Of a stretch of 64,000 nucleotides of DNA, positions 11,438 through 22,268 are shown piece by piece; the stretch's first letter is position 1; each line of letters begins with the position of its first letter. This DNA is from Crocodylus rhombifer (taxonomy: Eukaryota; Chordata; Crocodylia; Crocodylidae), in NCBI GenBank assembly GCA_038503035.1, contig JAVSML010024708.1:186001-250000 (forward strand). Direction: 5' to 3'. The notes below the pieces were generated by a model. That model searched no databases. It had not been told where the DNA came from and worked only from the letters and a program-made list of their open reading frames with translations. The translations under genes and the position numbers were made by a program.

Positions 11438-13075
11438 GTGCCCCAAAGCCGAGTACAAGGGGAGAATGGCGTCCCGGGATTTGCTCGAGAAGCATCTATG
11501 GATGCACGCCAGCATTTTGGTCGCTTTACTAGCCGCAGCATCGCATTGCAGGCTCATGTTCATCTTGTGGTCAATGATGACCCCCAAGTCTTTTTCTTCT
11601 GTAGTGCTAACCAACGTAGCACTGCCGAGCCTATAAGGGTGCTGCAGGTTTTTCCTCCCAAGGTGGAGAACCTTGCATTTTTCGGTGTTAAACACCATCA
11701 GGTTCTCGTCTGCCCATTTGCTGAGCTTGTCCAGGTCAGCCTGGATCACCCGCCTATCTTCTGGCATGGATGCTTTGCCCCAAAGTTTGGTGTCATCGGC
11801 GAACTTGGCTAGTCCACTCCTGACTCCAATGTCCACATCGTTAATGAAGATGTTGAACAGTATGGGTCCCAGGACAGAGCCTTGAGGGACCCCACTGGTC
11901 ACAGGACACCATGATGAGTGACTGCCATCAATCACAACCCTCTGGGTCCGACCACGAAGCCAATTTCCCAGCCAGTCGTGGTGGAGCCAAGGCCACAACT
12001 GGGCAGTTTGGCCAAGAGCTGATCGTGGGATACCAGATCAAAAGCTTTTCTGAAGTCAAGATATATGACATCAATCTCTTCTCCCTTGCCCAGGTGATAG
12101 GTCACCTGGTCATAGAAGGAAATGAGATTGGTCAAACAAGACCTACCCACAACAAACCCATGCTGGCTATCCCTTAGAATGTTAGCCTGGGCCAGTCCCT
12201 CAAGGATGGCCTCCTTAATAAACTTTTCTAAGATCTTCCCCAGGAGAGAAGTCAGGCTAATGGGCCTGTAGTTAGCCGGATCCACTCTCCTCCCTTTCTT
12301 GAAGATCGGCACCACATTGGCCTTCTTCCAGTCTTCGGGCACTACACCAAAGCACCAGGAGTTTTCAAAGATCCGTGCCAGGGGCTGGGCTATGACGCTC
12401 GCCAGCTCCTTGAGTACCCTGGGGTGCAGGTTGTCAGGGCCAGCTGACTTGAAGGTATCCAGCTTCTCAAGGTGTTCCTTCACGAGGTCAGCATTGATGG
12501 AGGGTAGGGGATCCCCCTCACCCAGATTTCCCTGTCCCATAGCAGGCGTGGGCATCCCGTGTGACTGATGAAAGACTGACGCAAAGTACCTATTTAATAG
12601 GTTGGCTTTTTCCTGGGCGTCAGTTGTCAGTTGCCCCATCTGGTTCAGCAGGGGTCCAACATTGCCCTTGCTTTTCCTGTGGCTCCCCACATACCTGAAA
12701 AAGGACTTTTTGTTGTCCTTGATGCCTGAAGCTAGTTGGAGTTCAGTTGCAGCCTTGGCTTTCCTGGTTTGCTCCCTGCAGGACCGGACCAGCGCGGAGT
12801 AATCCTCCTTGGAGGTGAATCCCGTCCTCCATCCTTTGTAGGCTTTCCTTTTTAGCCACAGTAGGTCCGCTAGGTCTCTGGAGAGCCAGGGGGGCTGCTG
12901 TGCCTTCTTGCTGCCTTTCCTCCGTGTTGGAATAGATTTAGCTTGTGCACTGAGGATCGCTTCCTTGAGAAGCAACCACTCTTCTTGAACTCCCATCTCC
13001 CTGGGGTCATGGTCCCTGAGGGCCTGACCGACAAGCCTCTTGAGCTTGTCAAAGTCAGCTTTTCTGAAGTCAAGG
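11438..13075 (-). pseudogene. CR1 ORF2 reverse transcriptase region
   Basis: After the frameshift at about 13080 the frame gives MGVQEEWLLLKEAIL, then VPIFKKGRRVDPANYRPISL (RT block 1-2), VIYLDFRKAFDLVSH, and then a second frameshift at about 11990. The next frame gives WLRGRTQRVVIDG, GVPQGSVLGPILFNIFIND and the catalytic KFADDTKLWG (FADD at 11803-11792). It continues to LPLYSAL, where the element is cut at about 11438. Two frameshifts and the missing 3' end mean the copy is dead. Confidence 0.9.
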
Positions 13076-13772
13076 ACTTGCCAGCTTTACGGCGGATGGT
13101 GAAGGTCATCAGCTCGTGGTCGCTGTCACCCAACTTCCCATCAATCACTAGGTCGCCGATTAGGTCGTCCCCTGTAGCCAGTACCAGGTCAAGCAGCGCT
13201 TTGCCTCTCGTTGGCCCATAGACTTCTTGAGTCAGGTAGAGGTCATCCACGCACGAGAGAAAGCTTTGCGCCCGCTCAGATTTAGCTGAGTGATCTTCCC
13301 ACGAGATGTCCGGGTAATTGAAGTCACCCATGACAACCAAGGTCCTGGAGCAAGCGGCCTCAGTCAGTTCCCGGACGAACTCCTGGTCAAGCTCAGGACT
13401 TTGAGTGGGAGGTCTGTAGTAGACTCCCACCGTTGTGTCCCCTGTGCCGAATTCCCCACGAATTTTTACCCAGAAGGTCTCTAGCTGTCCATGCCGGTCG
13501 CCAACATCAGCTTGCAGGGACATGTAGCTTTCCTTCACATAGAGAGCTACACCCCCGCCCCTTTTGTCAACACGATCCCTCCTGTACAAGGTATAGCCCC
13601 GTATACCCGTGGTCCAGTCATGGGTGGAGTCCCACCAGGTCTCCGTTATCCCAGTGACATCACATTTCTTTGCACTGAGCAGGAGGACGAGCTCGTCCTG
13701 CTTGTTGCCCAGGCTCCTGGCATTAGTGTACAGGCAGGCAAGTGTGCCCTTGGGGGCTCTTGCCTTGCCCAC
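13070..13772 (-). pseudogene. CR1 ORF2 N-terminal AP-type endonuclease domain
   Basis: The minus-strand reading frame starts MGKARAPKGTLACLYTNARS. It shows the APE-like endonuclease motifs in order: LYTNARSL, ITETWW (metal-binding Glu), RRDR-GGGVALYV, GVYYRPP, MGDFNYPDISW and LGDSDHELM (catalytic Asp-His). In CR1 this domain nicks target DNA for target-primed reverse transcription. At about 13080 a single-base frameshift moves the protein into the next frame, where it continues as DFRKADFDKLKRLV. Confidence 0.88.
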
Positions 13773-13900
13773 AGATTGTGCCAGGGCTGGGGCAGGGGTG
13801 GGCTCCCTTAAGTGCCCCCTTAAGTGCCTTGGTCCGCTGGCTTGGCAAGGGCCGTTCAGCGGGCCAGCAGGGGCAGTAGTCCCCCCATCCCCCAGCAGGC

Positions 13901-14257
13901 TTAGTTTAAAGCCCGGTGGAGCAGGTCAGCCAGCCTGGCTGAGAAGAGCCTCCTCCCCAGGGGAGAGAGGTGGAGGCCATCTCTTCCCAGCAGATTGCTG
14001 CCTCTCTCTCCAAAGAGCAGGCTGTGGTCATGGAAGCCAAAGCCTTCCCGATAACACCAGCGCCGCAGTCTTTGGTTCACCTTGTGGATCCTCCTCTCCC
14101 TCCTCAGCCCATAGCCCGAGACTGGGAGGATCGACGAAAACACCACCTGAGCTCCCAGACCCCTAAGCCCCACTCCCAACTCCCTGTAGCGTCTCATGAC
14201 CTGGCTGGGGGTACTCTGAGCCGTGTCACTGGTGCCCACATGAATAAGGAGCAAATG
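13901..14257 (-). pseudogene. CR1 ORF1 C-terminal part, SGNH/GDSL-type esterase domain
   Basis: The 118-residue minus-strand peptide begins LLLIHVGTSDTAQ and ends near GRDGLHLSPLGRRLF. These match the SGNH-hydrolase block with the conserved Asn/Ser-Asp turn (canonical HVGTND, here HVGTSD) and the C-terminal Asp-x-x-His catalytic pair (DGLH). An esterase domain in ORF1 is established for CR1-like LINEs; its exact role in retrotransposition is not. The nucleophile serine block lies upstream and is missing because the element is truncated at about 14257. The remnant cannot encode a working enzyme. Confidence 0.8.
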
Positions 14258-15319
14258 TAATAAATAACATCAAGACATGGTAGGAAAGGTAAAAAGGGAG
14301 GGTACACCAGGGACCAGGAGTGGTGACAGGGGTCGAGTGGCACTACAGCCACCCCTGGGCCCTGATCCTGTCAAAGTGTTTTATTGGTCACCAGGCAAAA
14401 ACAATCTCAATTTCAATGTTTTTTTCCACTAAGTAAGCTAGTTCCAATAATAAAAGTGATCAATCTTCAATGTCAAACTTCATCTGTGAGTGACATGGAT
14501 AATCAAATAAATTTTTCCCTCTGTGGCTTTAATTCTGCAATTGAATTTGCACAGGCAGGATTCACCTGTGTGTATCTGATTGGATTGACATGATTACATC
14601 TGTTTGTTCTGAAAGTTTAGTGAAGAACTAAATTGTGTCAATTCATAGCTAATTAGGTAAGGTCAGAAAATACCAAGGTCTAATACTGAAAAATAGTTTT
14701 GCCCAACACACAAGTGTAGGAATAATATCCTTGAATTAAAATGTTTTTATTAAAATACAACCTTGGCCCATATCCTCAAAAATATTTGGATACCTAATTT
14801 ATTTTGAAATTAGGTTAAAGCATAATGATTTTTAAAAATACTACTTCTGTCCAATTTTTTTTCTGTGTCTTGAGCCCATAGGATTATTCTTCTCCACCTT
14901 TTCTAGGAAAAACTTATGGCAAGAAACTTATTTTTTTGTAGCATGACTACAGGATGCAGCACTTAAGAAAAGCATGGACTATTGTAAGACTCATGATGAA
15001 CAGCTGGTATTTACAGAACACACTTTAGGAAGTTCATGATTTGTGGGGGACTGTAGAGACCCCAGAGAGAGGCTTTATACGGATATTCTTTTCCATGGAA
15101 AGAAATTTCTTCCAGTGGAAAAGCAGATGGTAGCTGGACTATAGAGATGTTCCTCCAACCCCATGGCTGGAAAGCTGCTGGGCTACCCCCACCCTTACAG
15201 GAATGACAGCCCAGCCTGTCCTCTCCCTGCCTGGAAAGATGGCAGGCTATCAACTGGCAGCTGCTGAAAAGCAGCTGAAAAGCAGCAGGCGCCACAGACA
15301 GGCAGGGAGAGTTCCAGCC

Positions 15320-16350
15320 CTGGGAGAATGCAGTATTGCCAACCACACCGTGCCAAAATTCATGAGGTGAACTCTTCAAAATCAAGAGATTAGCATGTAA
15401 ATCATGAGATGTTAATTTTGAAGTGTGTAAGTGTGTGGGGGGGGTTATCTGTGAAGGTGTGGGGGGCTGTGGATGTGTGTGTGGGGAAGGAGGGTCCCCA
15501 CACACCCTGGCAGGATGTGGAGTACTGTGGCTCAGGACTGAAAGGCAGCAGCAGGGCTGGGGCAGCTGTGCCTTGGGAGTGAGGAGCAGATAGACACAGA
15601 GAGTGCCCAGCTGGTAAGTGGAGGAGAAGGGGCAGGGGAGAAGAGGCAAGGGGGTGGGGCAGGTCGAAGGCCTCATAGGGAGGGAGGGAGTGAAGGGGTG
15701 GGGCAGGAGCAGGGTCTGGTGTGAATGGGGCCCTGGGGCCAGGACAGGTTGCCCAGAGGTGTGGGGGGCCGTGTCCCCCCAAAGCTATGCGCACCCCTGG
15801 GAGAGGCATAGGGAGCACATGCCCACAACAGGGTAGAGGCGGGCTTCCTGCTGCAGGCTGGGGCTGTGCCCTGCTGCCTTTGCCCCGAGAGCTCAGCTGT
15901 GCCATTGCCGCCCACTGGACAGAGGACCTGCTTGGCAGTAGGAAGCACACCAGCATTGCATGGATAAGCTCCCAGGGCAAAGGCAGCAGGGCACACAGCC
16001 CCACCCTGCAGCAGACAGCCTGCCTCTGCCTTGTGGGGGGCACATGCCCCCCCATGCCTCCCTCAGGGGTGTGCACTGCTGCAGGGAACCACCCCTACCC
16101 CCGCACCTCTGGATGATCCGCCTCAGCCCTGGGACCCCATTTACCCCAGCCGCTGCCTCTGCTCCACACCCGCCCTCACCACAGGAGTTTCAATCTCCAC
16201 ACCTCCTCCCCAGCCCCTTCCTCTCCACAGACTTACAAGCTGGGAAAAGCTGAGGGTTTGATCAGGAGATCACAACCCAGAGTTATTTTCACTTAGAAAT
16301 CCTGAGTCTTGTGGTAGTTTCATGACAGTTGGCATTACTGAGAATGCCAC
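15320..16350. repeat. Large imperfect palindrome (about 1 kb)
   Basis: The left arm (about 15320-15900) and right arm (about 15960-16350) are inverted copies around a centre near 15930. Matching blocks include CTGCTGCCTTTGCCC (left, about 15870) against GGGCAAAGGCAGCAG (right, about 15975), and CCCAGCTGGTAAGT (15606) against its complement near 16235. GAATGCAGTATTGCCAAC (15327) matches its inverted partner near 16340. Both strands encode parallel peptides, FTPDPAPAPP on minus and FTPAAASAPHP on plus, as expected from an inverted duplication. The long ORFs here are compositional. The cause could be two head-to-head copies of a dispersed repeat or a foldback transposon. Confidence 0.8.
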
Positions 16351-16860
16351 CCCACAACCCTGCCAATCAGCTGAATGGCAGGAGTGGGGCATTCTGCCAT
16401 GATTAAAACCCTCCTGGTTCTCTCCCACAGAATGACCGTACTCCTTGCACACCTATAAGCTGACCCAAAGGTGTGCACAGAGGAGGGAGAGGGGCACTCT
16501 GCTGCTGCACCAAGGCTCCAGGAGCATTGTAGCAGAGGCACAGAAGTCTGCCTCTCCCTGTGCTGCTCTGCGAGCCCTGTTCCAAGCCACCAGCTTTTAA
16601 ATTGCCACCCTGCCACTCAGCTGAGCAGCAAGAGGGAGCTGGCAAGAGCCAGGAGCCTAGCTGAGGAGACTCTTTCAGAGCCCTAATCCCAGCCTTTAAA
16701 CTGCTGCCCTGCTGCTCACCTACATGACAAGGGGAAGCCAGCAAAGTCTCCTGACTCTTACCCAAACCAGGGACTCTCTGGTTTAGAGAGGAGGCAAGGA
16801 GCAGTGACTGCTATAGGAGTGGAGGAGAAGCTGCACCCCACACCTTTTCAAAACTAGAGT
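16350..16860. repeat. GC-rich block with diverged tandem units
   Basis: Similar segments recur: CCCTGCCAATCAGCTGAATG near 16358, CCCTGCCACTCAGCTGAGCA near 16608 and CCCTGCTGCTCACCTACATG near 16709. They are often preceded by (T/A)TTTAAA. The last two are about 100 bp apart. The structure looks like an old tandem or dispersed repeat that continues from the palindrome. No gene is supported. Confidence 0.4.
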
Positions 16861-17135
16861 GATGCTGGTCTCCGGAAGGCAAGGAGTCTTTCCCCTTCAT
16901 TCTACTCCTGGTCCCTTATTCCTGTAGATTGGGAAGAAGAGTTAAACCAGGGGAAAAATATAAACATTCAAATCTCCCAGGAAAACTCTCCCATAATCAA
17001 CTGAACCCCAGTTGTTGCCAGGTTAGTTTTCTCCTGGAGCAGCCATGTTTGCTCTAGGGAAAAAAAAAGCATGAACATCTGCACATTGTGGGTTTCTACT
17101 GGGAGAATGGCAATTTTTCTGGTAGAATCTAAGCA
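16860..17135 (+). repeat. Dispersed repeat, copy 1
   Basis: This shares a long diverged match in the same orientation with 34130-34400. Common landmarks are GGTCTCC..AGG, CTCCCAGG, TTTTCTCC(T/C)(G/A)GAGCA, TTGCTC(T/C)AGG followed by an A-run, and GGTTTCTAC(T/C)GGGAGAATG. The two copies are about 70-75% similar by eye. No coding capacity or known family was recognised. Confidence 0.6.
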
Positions 17136-17329
17136 TCTCTACCTGGTTATAATTTAACTTTTACTGTCTTTAGCATAAAGGTCTAAAAACAGTATCTAAC
17201 AGGAAAATCTCAGAAGCATTATATTCCAAATGGGACACTGATATTTTAAGTTCTTGAAATCCAGGTGTCATTTGAAATGTTACTTTTATCCTTGATGGCA
17301 GGACACGAATCTGGAGAGACACTTTTCAT

Positions 17330-18960
17330 TCAGCAGTTTCATACCCTGATTCTACAAGGGACCATTAGATTACATAGTCAGATGTCCTGTATATCACAGG
17401 CCACTGATTTTCACTGCTAATTTGAAGACATCAAAACCTTACAACATCCCTTGGTAGTTTGTTCCAGTGATTAATCACTCTCACTGTTTGAAATCTGTGC
17501 TAATTTCTCTTTTGATTCGTCTATATTGAGCTTTCAGCCACATTACTCAGGTTATAACTTTCTCCACTATATTAAAGAATTATTTTGTCTTGATATTTTC
17601 TTCCCATGAAAGTATTTATTCACTATATTCCAGTCACCTAATTTTGTTTTTCATAATGTAAACACATAGTTTATAGTAATACTCTATCTTCAACCCTCAA
17701 ACCAGTTTTAAGAACACAAGGAATGCTTCTCAATCAAGTTCACTCACTTGCTATTGCTGGTCTAGTGCCGAATAGTCCCTTTCATTCACTAATCAAATGC
17801 CATCCTAAAACCAGTTTGCTTACTGAAAAACTGTTCCAGAATTTCACTGCACTAATGGTTAGGAATCTTCCAAGTTCCAGTCAAAATCTGGTCTTGGCTA
17901 ATATATACTCATTTGTTCTTTTGCTAACATTATCCTTTCAGCTTAAACAGCTCTTTTCCCTCCCTGGATTTTAGTTTTCAAATGCATTTATATGACAGCA
18001 ATCCTAACCTCTCTCAGCACTTGCCTTGTTAAAATGAACAAACCTAGCCCTACTGGTTCCCTCTCATATACAGTAGGCTTTGATTTCCTAGATCTGTACT
18101 CAAAACGTTTCTGCTTCACTTTATCGTTCATGAGCATGGATGACCAGATCTGTACACATCATTCCAGTTGGGATCTTACCAGTGCCTTTTATATTGGCAT
18201 TAATATTTTCCTATCTGAATATAACTCAAGTGACGTAACCTGTGACCAGATTTGCCTTTTTCTCAGCTGCATCTCACTAGAGACTCATAATTATAGTGTG
18301 AACAATGAATACAGAATTGTCTCCAATTGTTTCCAACTAATAAGCCTCCATCTTTGAGATTTTTTTTCTACAACTGAATTACACACCCATTTCTATCACT
18401 GCAGTCCCCAGGGCTACCCAGTTGCTTCTATATGACGTTTCAACCCTCTTCTGCACTAACAATGCTTTCTAACTGTGTGTCAGCAGCAAATCCTACTACC
18501 TCACTTCTCCTTGCATCAAAGTCAGTAATGCAAATATTTAACAAAATTGGACACAAGATATTAATTCTAAGGAACTCCATTAATACCATTCCTCAAGCCT
18601 GGTATCTCACCTTTCAACACTACCTCTACTGCTGGCTTACCCTTACTCAGTTTCTTACCTGCCTCAACCTTTACAATCCAATTACTGTATCCCTTCTGTG
18701 GGCCTTATTTTGCATAGGGTTGTACCCACATGGAACAAGTCTTATAAATTAATAGGTATTAAAATCAATGAGTTTGCTCAGAAATACTGCGCAAACATAA
18801 CCAAAGTATCCTTACATTTGGCTTACCAGTTTATTTAATGAATATTCTTAGCAAGCTGTCTGCTTCTCTGTGGCATTCCAGTATCCATATGTTATTTATC
18901 AAATAAAGCTACAAACATTTTTGACAAAATTCCTATGTGTTTTTCCTTCTACTATCTTCA
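17330..18960 (-). mobile_element. Ancient L3/CR1-like LINE relic
   Basis: The plus strand is the antisense of an old CR1/L3 element. Recognisable pieces in order are: a 'GGGACCATTAGATTACATAG' 3'-end block, GTTTGTTCCAGTGATTAATC ACTCTCACTG, a 'CCAGATCTGTACACATCATTCCAGTTGGGATCTTACCAG'-like block, and a 'GGAACTCCATTAATACCATTCC' block. The last corresponds to the RT-core antisense that in younger copies reads as a discarded first-to-last block of ORF2. No frame survives. This indicates an insertion much older than the CR1 at 11.4-14.3 kb. Confidence 0.6.
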
Positions 18961-19628
18961 GGATTTTGGTTTCTTAGTTTTGGAACAAACTTGCCCTCCG
19001 CCCCCCGCACCCAAAAAACCCCCCAACCGACAGACCACATGGGTGGTTATCACTTAACTGAGATTACTTAGATCTTCAAGACAAAAACAGAATAACTACA
19101 AAGCAAAACCATTTTCTACCAATAATCTAAAAGAGACTAAAGGCTTCTTATCAATGTACAGAACAATGGCTTTGCTAAGCAAGCTAGACATTAATCTTCG
19201 CTGCTAAAACTTAACAGAAACGAGCTTAAAGGTTTAGGTCTATAAATATAATGGACTCTAGGAATTCTGTCTTCTCTGTTCTAGTTTATACTTAAATTGA
19301 AAATATATTTCTTTTTCCAGCACAATTTATTATATCCGCTTAGAGGTCTCTGTTTGATCAGTAGTAGCACTTTTATATGTTTTAATAGAAAAAATATATA
19401 TTAAACTACAAGTGGTGATTCTGAGATTGTGTCTAAAATGTTCTGTTCCTAAACAGATAGCAGGCCCATTGTTAAACATATATTAGGGTCAGCAATGTCT
19501 TCCTCACAGCTTAATATGCTATGGCACTAGAGTTAGTACTAAATCCATTTGACTTTGGAAAAAAAATGTCCCTGTTGGTTTTGGTTGCTGGGTTTGTTCA
19601 CCTGATGCTATGGAAGGAACAATAAGTA

Positions 19629-20753
19629 TGTGAGGGGGCCAGGACCCCGCGGGGCCTGGCCCGAGAGAAGAACCCTGGAAATCCGCCCCGTTTCCGGGCT
19701 AGGACCCGGAAACCCGGCGGGGAACTTAATGTGTGTCGGAACCTGAACCGCGCCGGCGCGGGACCGGCGCGGGAAGATAAAAAGGAGACGCTTACCTGCA
19801 GAAGAGGACGGAGGCTCCACCCGGAGCTCACTCGAGGAGCGGCCGAGACACGTGTGGTGAGCTCGGGAGACACGCGGCGGGAGCCGGCGGCAGCGGAGCC
19901 AGGAGCTGCGGACCCACGGACGGTGAGTCAGGGAGCGGCGGAGCCGGGAGCCTCGCGGTGGGGGCCGGCGGCGGCGCGGCCGATACCGGCGGAGCCGGGA
20001 GCTCCGCGGTGGGCACCGGCAGCGGAGCAGCCGGCGGAGGCGGAGTTGGGAGCCCCGCAGCAGCGGCCGACTGCCGAGCAGCCGGCGGAGACGGAGCCGA
20101 GGGCCGCGCGGCAAGAGGCGGCGGCAGCGTCCCGGAGGGGGGCGAAGCCCCACACGAACCTAGAGGGACCACTGGCGCAGGACACTGCGGAGACAGCGAC
20201 GGCAGGAGGCCGCGAGGACTGGAAGGTAACGCGGACCCCGGGGGCAACCGGGAAGGGAGCCACAGACAGGGGAAACCTCCTGAAGAGACTGCGAGACACG
20301 TGGTCGCGCAGGACAACCCGTGGGCGGGGAAGGCCGCCCGTGGAAACCCCGCTTGGCGGGAGACATACGTACGGGGTTCGGGATAACCCCAGACCTTAGG
20401 AGCCAGCGGCGCCAGGGGGACTAGGAGCCGCGGGAACACCGGTGAGGGTCCGGACGGGGAAGGCCCCCTTTCCCACCGGACTGGGACTCTACCAAGGGAG
20501 CCCCTCACGGAGGCTCACCCCGGAGGACCGGGCGAGGGTGTAGGGGAGGAGGAGCCCTCAGGACCCCTGGACTTTGGAGGTACCGTACCCCACGTGAACC
20601 GCCAGCTTCCCGACACGGGTGAACCCCATAATTTCCATCAAGTTGTGGCAGGCGAGAGCGGCGAAGCGGGACGGTCCACTGGGTACCCCTTCTCTCCAGG
20701 GGACATCCGGGGTTCGGGGTCCCACGACACGTGGTACACCCCCAACCCTTACA
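19629..20753. mobile_element. CpG-rich solo LTR with perfect 5-bp target-site duplication
   Basis: The block starts TGTGAGGGGG and ends ACCCTTACA, giving TG...CA termini and a near-perfect inverted repeat (TGTGAGGG / TGTAAGGG). It is flanked by identical AAGTA at 19624-19628 and 20754-20758. At 1125 bp it fits an LTR. It is extremely GC- and CpG-rich while the flanks are AT-rich, and the base composition changes exactly at the inferred ends. A TATA-like GATAAAAAG lies at about 19775 on the plus strand, but no AATAAA was seen, so orientation is uncertain. No gag or pol lies inside. Retained CpGs suggest a recent or weakly methylated insertion. An unrelated CpG-island promoter is the alternative, but would not explain the TG...CA ends and duplication. 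Confidence 0.8.
19935..20140. repeat. 51-bp tandem repeat inside the CpG-rich LTR
   Basis: The block GAGCCGGGAG or a close variant starts at 19941, 19992, 20043 and 20094, an exact 51-bp spacing over four units. Because 51 is a multiple of three, frames stay open through the array on both strands. That explains the overlapping ORFs of up to 226 codons (plus 19731-20399; minus 19828-20508), which I do not regard as genes. Confidence 0.85.
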
Positions 20754-21439
20754 AAGTAATTAGAGTGCTATGCAGGCTTCCTAATCTGTTGGGATATATT
20801 TTGAAGATGCACCTAACAGGCAAACGCATTCAAAAAACGCCATCAAGAAAAGAAGTGGAAGCAAGCATGTTATTCTGCTGTTTTAGGGCTTTATTACTGC
20901 TGCTAACACATACACAAAGATGTCTGACAACTTCCTATTCATTTAATCATATCAGCCCTCAGGAAGGGACTTACTACTATATCCTCTTTCTCAGGAGAAA
21001 TTTGAAGGTTTTCCACAGAACTGCAAAATCACCTTAAGAGGAGAGGTTATACACACACACCTCACTCTCTTGTGAATCTTTAACACTCACTTCCCTGAAA
21101 AAAAAGATAATAATCAAAACAGAAACATCAATAATCCTTTTAATTTCAAGCAGATATATTCACAAATCTAGTCTATTTGGTGGAACTGATATATGTCCTG
21201 ACCTAGAGTGGTAAAGAGGTGGACTTTGACAGAGATGCTCTTGAATTTTTATGGAAAGGACCTCTAGGTGTCTCCACCCAATATGACCCAGTTTTCACCC
21301 AATATGAACAACAGGTGTCCACAGCCTGAACAGTGCCTTGTACTCCTGCATCTGGAATACAAATTTCCTGCTGTGGGGAATGAGCAAGTACATTTATTGA
21401 GGGATGCCTGGTGTTACAATCATCTCTGATGGTCCTTTA

Positions 21440-21833
21440 TCAGTTTATCTTTGTCATAAAATGTCCATGCATCAACAAGTTTTGGAACCAAATCAACAAT
21501 TGTAGTTGGTAGAGTTGTACAGAGTTGGCAACTCCTAGCATCTGCCATGGCCAATCTGGTAATTCAGTCATAAGACATGGCTCTACACAGACTGGTTGGT
21601 GTTGAGCACAAACCTTATAACTAGCCTCCCAGTTCTGTATATCATCACGGACAGAAGACCACCAAACTGTCTGGATGAGCCCTGGCTTGATATCTTGTAG
21701 TAGTACCCTGATGAGCTTCATGAATCTTCTCTAGGATCTCTTGGTGTAGAGTGGAAGATATTAATAGTCTGTTGTGGAACATGACTAAATCCTTGACAAC
21801 ATGGAGACTGAGTTTCTCTTGTTCATACCTCAC
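21440..21833 (-). pseudogene. Gypsy integrase fragment
   Basis: Two overlapping frames. The first has IHEAHQGTTTRYQAR (the HHCC-like zinc-binding start). The second has TVWWSSVRDDIQNWEASYKV, then C..HQPV, then ELPDWPWQMLGV, leading into the catalytic core. The sequence stops matching soon after the first core strand, so the DDE residues are incomplete. A frameshift near 21700 separates the two parts. Confidence 0.75.
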
Positions 21834-21994
21834 CAGCTCAGTCTTTGAATCTTACTTGAAGCCATCCTTCTAAGCAGTAATTGTTTATCTTTTGACAGAA
21901 AGGGTCAGTTTCTTGAGTTTCCTGGATCTTCATCTGTAATGAAACAGATATGGGTATCTCCTCTCCAATTAAGGTCCACATAAACAGTGACGTC

Positions 21995-22198
21995 TCACTC
22001 TTGGCACAGTTCTTCTGTAGACAGTGGTGTCTGTAATGGTACCCTAGAAAGTGTATCAGCTGTCTTGTAACTCTTTTCCAGGAATGTACACAATATTGTA
22101 GTGAATTTCAGCAACCTGAGGTGAAATCTCTGGATTTTCAGTGTAAGTTCATTGAGAGGTTTGTCTCCTAACAGGGGTATGAGTGGTTTAGGATCCAT
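21995..22198 (-). pseudogene. Gypsy RNase H C-terminal fragment
   Basis: A 67-residue frame beginning MDPKPLIPLLGDKPLNEL and containing KSYKTADTLSRVPL. The canonical Gypsy forms are TDHKPL (here MDPKPL, with the conserved His lost) and the ADxLSR motif (kept). It degrades the RNA strand during cDNA synthesis in intact elements. The lost residue and the broken frame mean it is inactive. Confidence 0.75.
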
Positions 22199-22268
22199 AG
22201 GTAAAGTCAGGCCAACAACGAAAGTCCTGAGTCACTCATATGTCCATGCCATTGCTAGGGCTTTTTTT

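Larger units (their letters stand above)
11438..14257 (-). mobile_element. CR1 LINE, fairly young, truncated at both ends
   Basis: On the minus strand the element runs from the esterase-like end of ORF1 through the ORF2 endonuclease and reverse transcriptase. It stops abruptly in the region after the RT, before the CAPHFRRD-type segment and 3' UTR seen in the 24.6 and 36.5 kb copies. Only two frameshifts (about 13080 and about 11990) break ORF2, so it is recent compared with the other CR1 relics. LINEs normally lose the 5' end. Loss of the 3' end implies a later deletion or rearrangement at about 11438. Confidence 0.92.

Noticed and set aside
11438..11812. Plus-strand ORFs over the CR1 (for example 124 codons)
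   Set aside because: Antisense shadows of the CR1 ORF2 on the minus strand.
15011..16261. Pro/Leu-rich ORFs of 221 and 224 codons on the minus strand as genes
   Set aside because: Parallel peptides occur on the opposite strand because the region is a palindrome. No splice sites or domains were seen.
19731..20508. Long overlapping ORFs (222 codons plus, 226 and 181 codons minus) as genes
   Set aside because: They lie within a CpG-rich LTR and are kept open by a 51-bp (3 x 17) tandem repeat and high GC. Arg/Pro/Ala-rich peptides on several frames at once are compositional.
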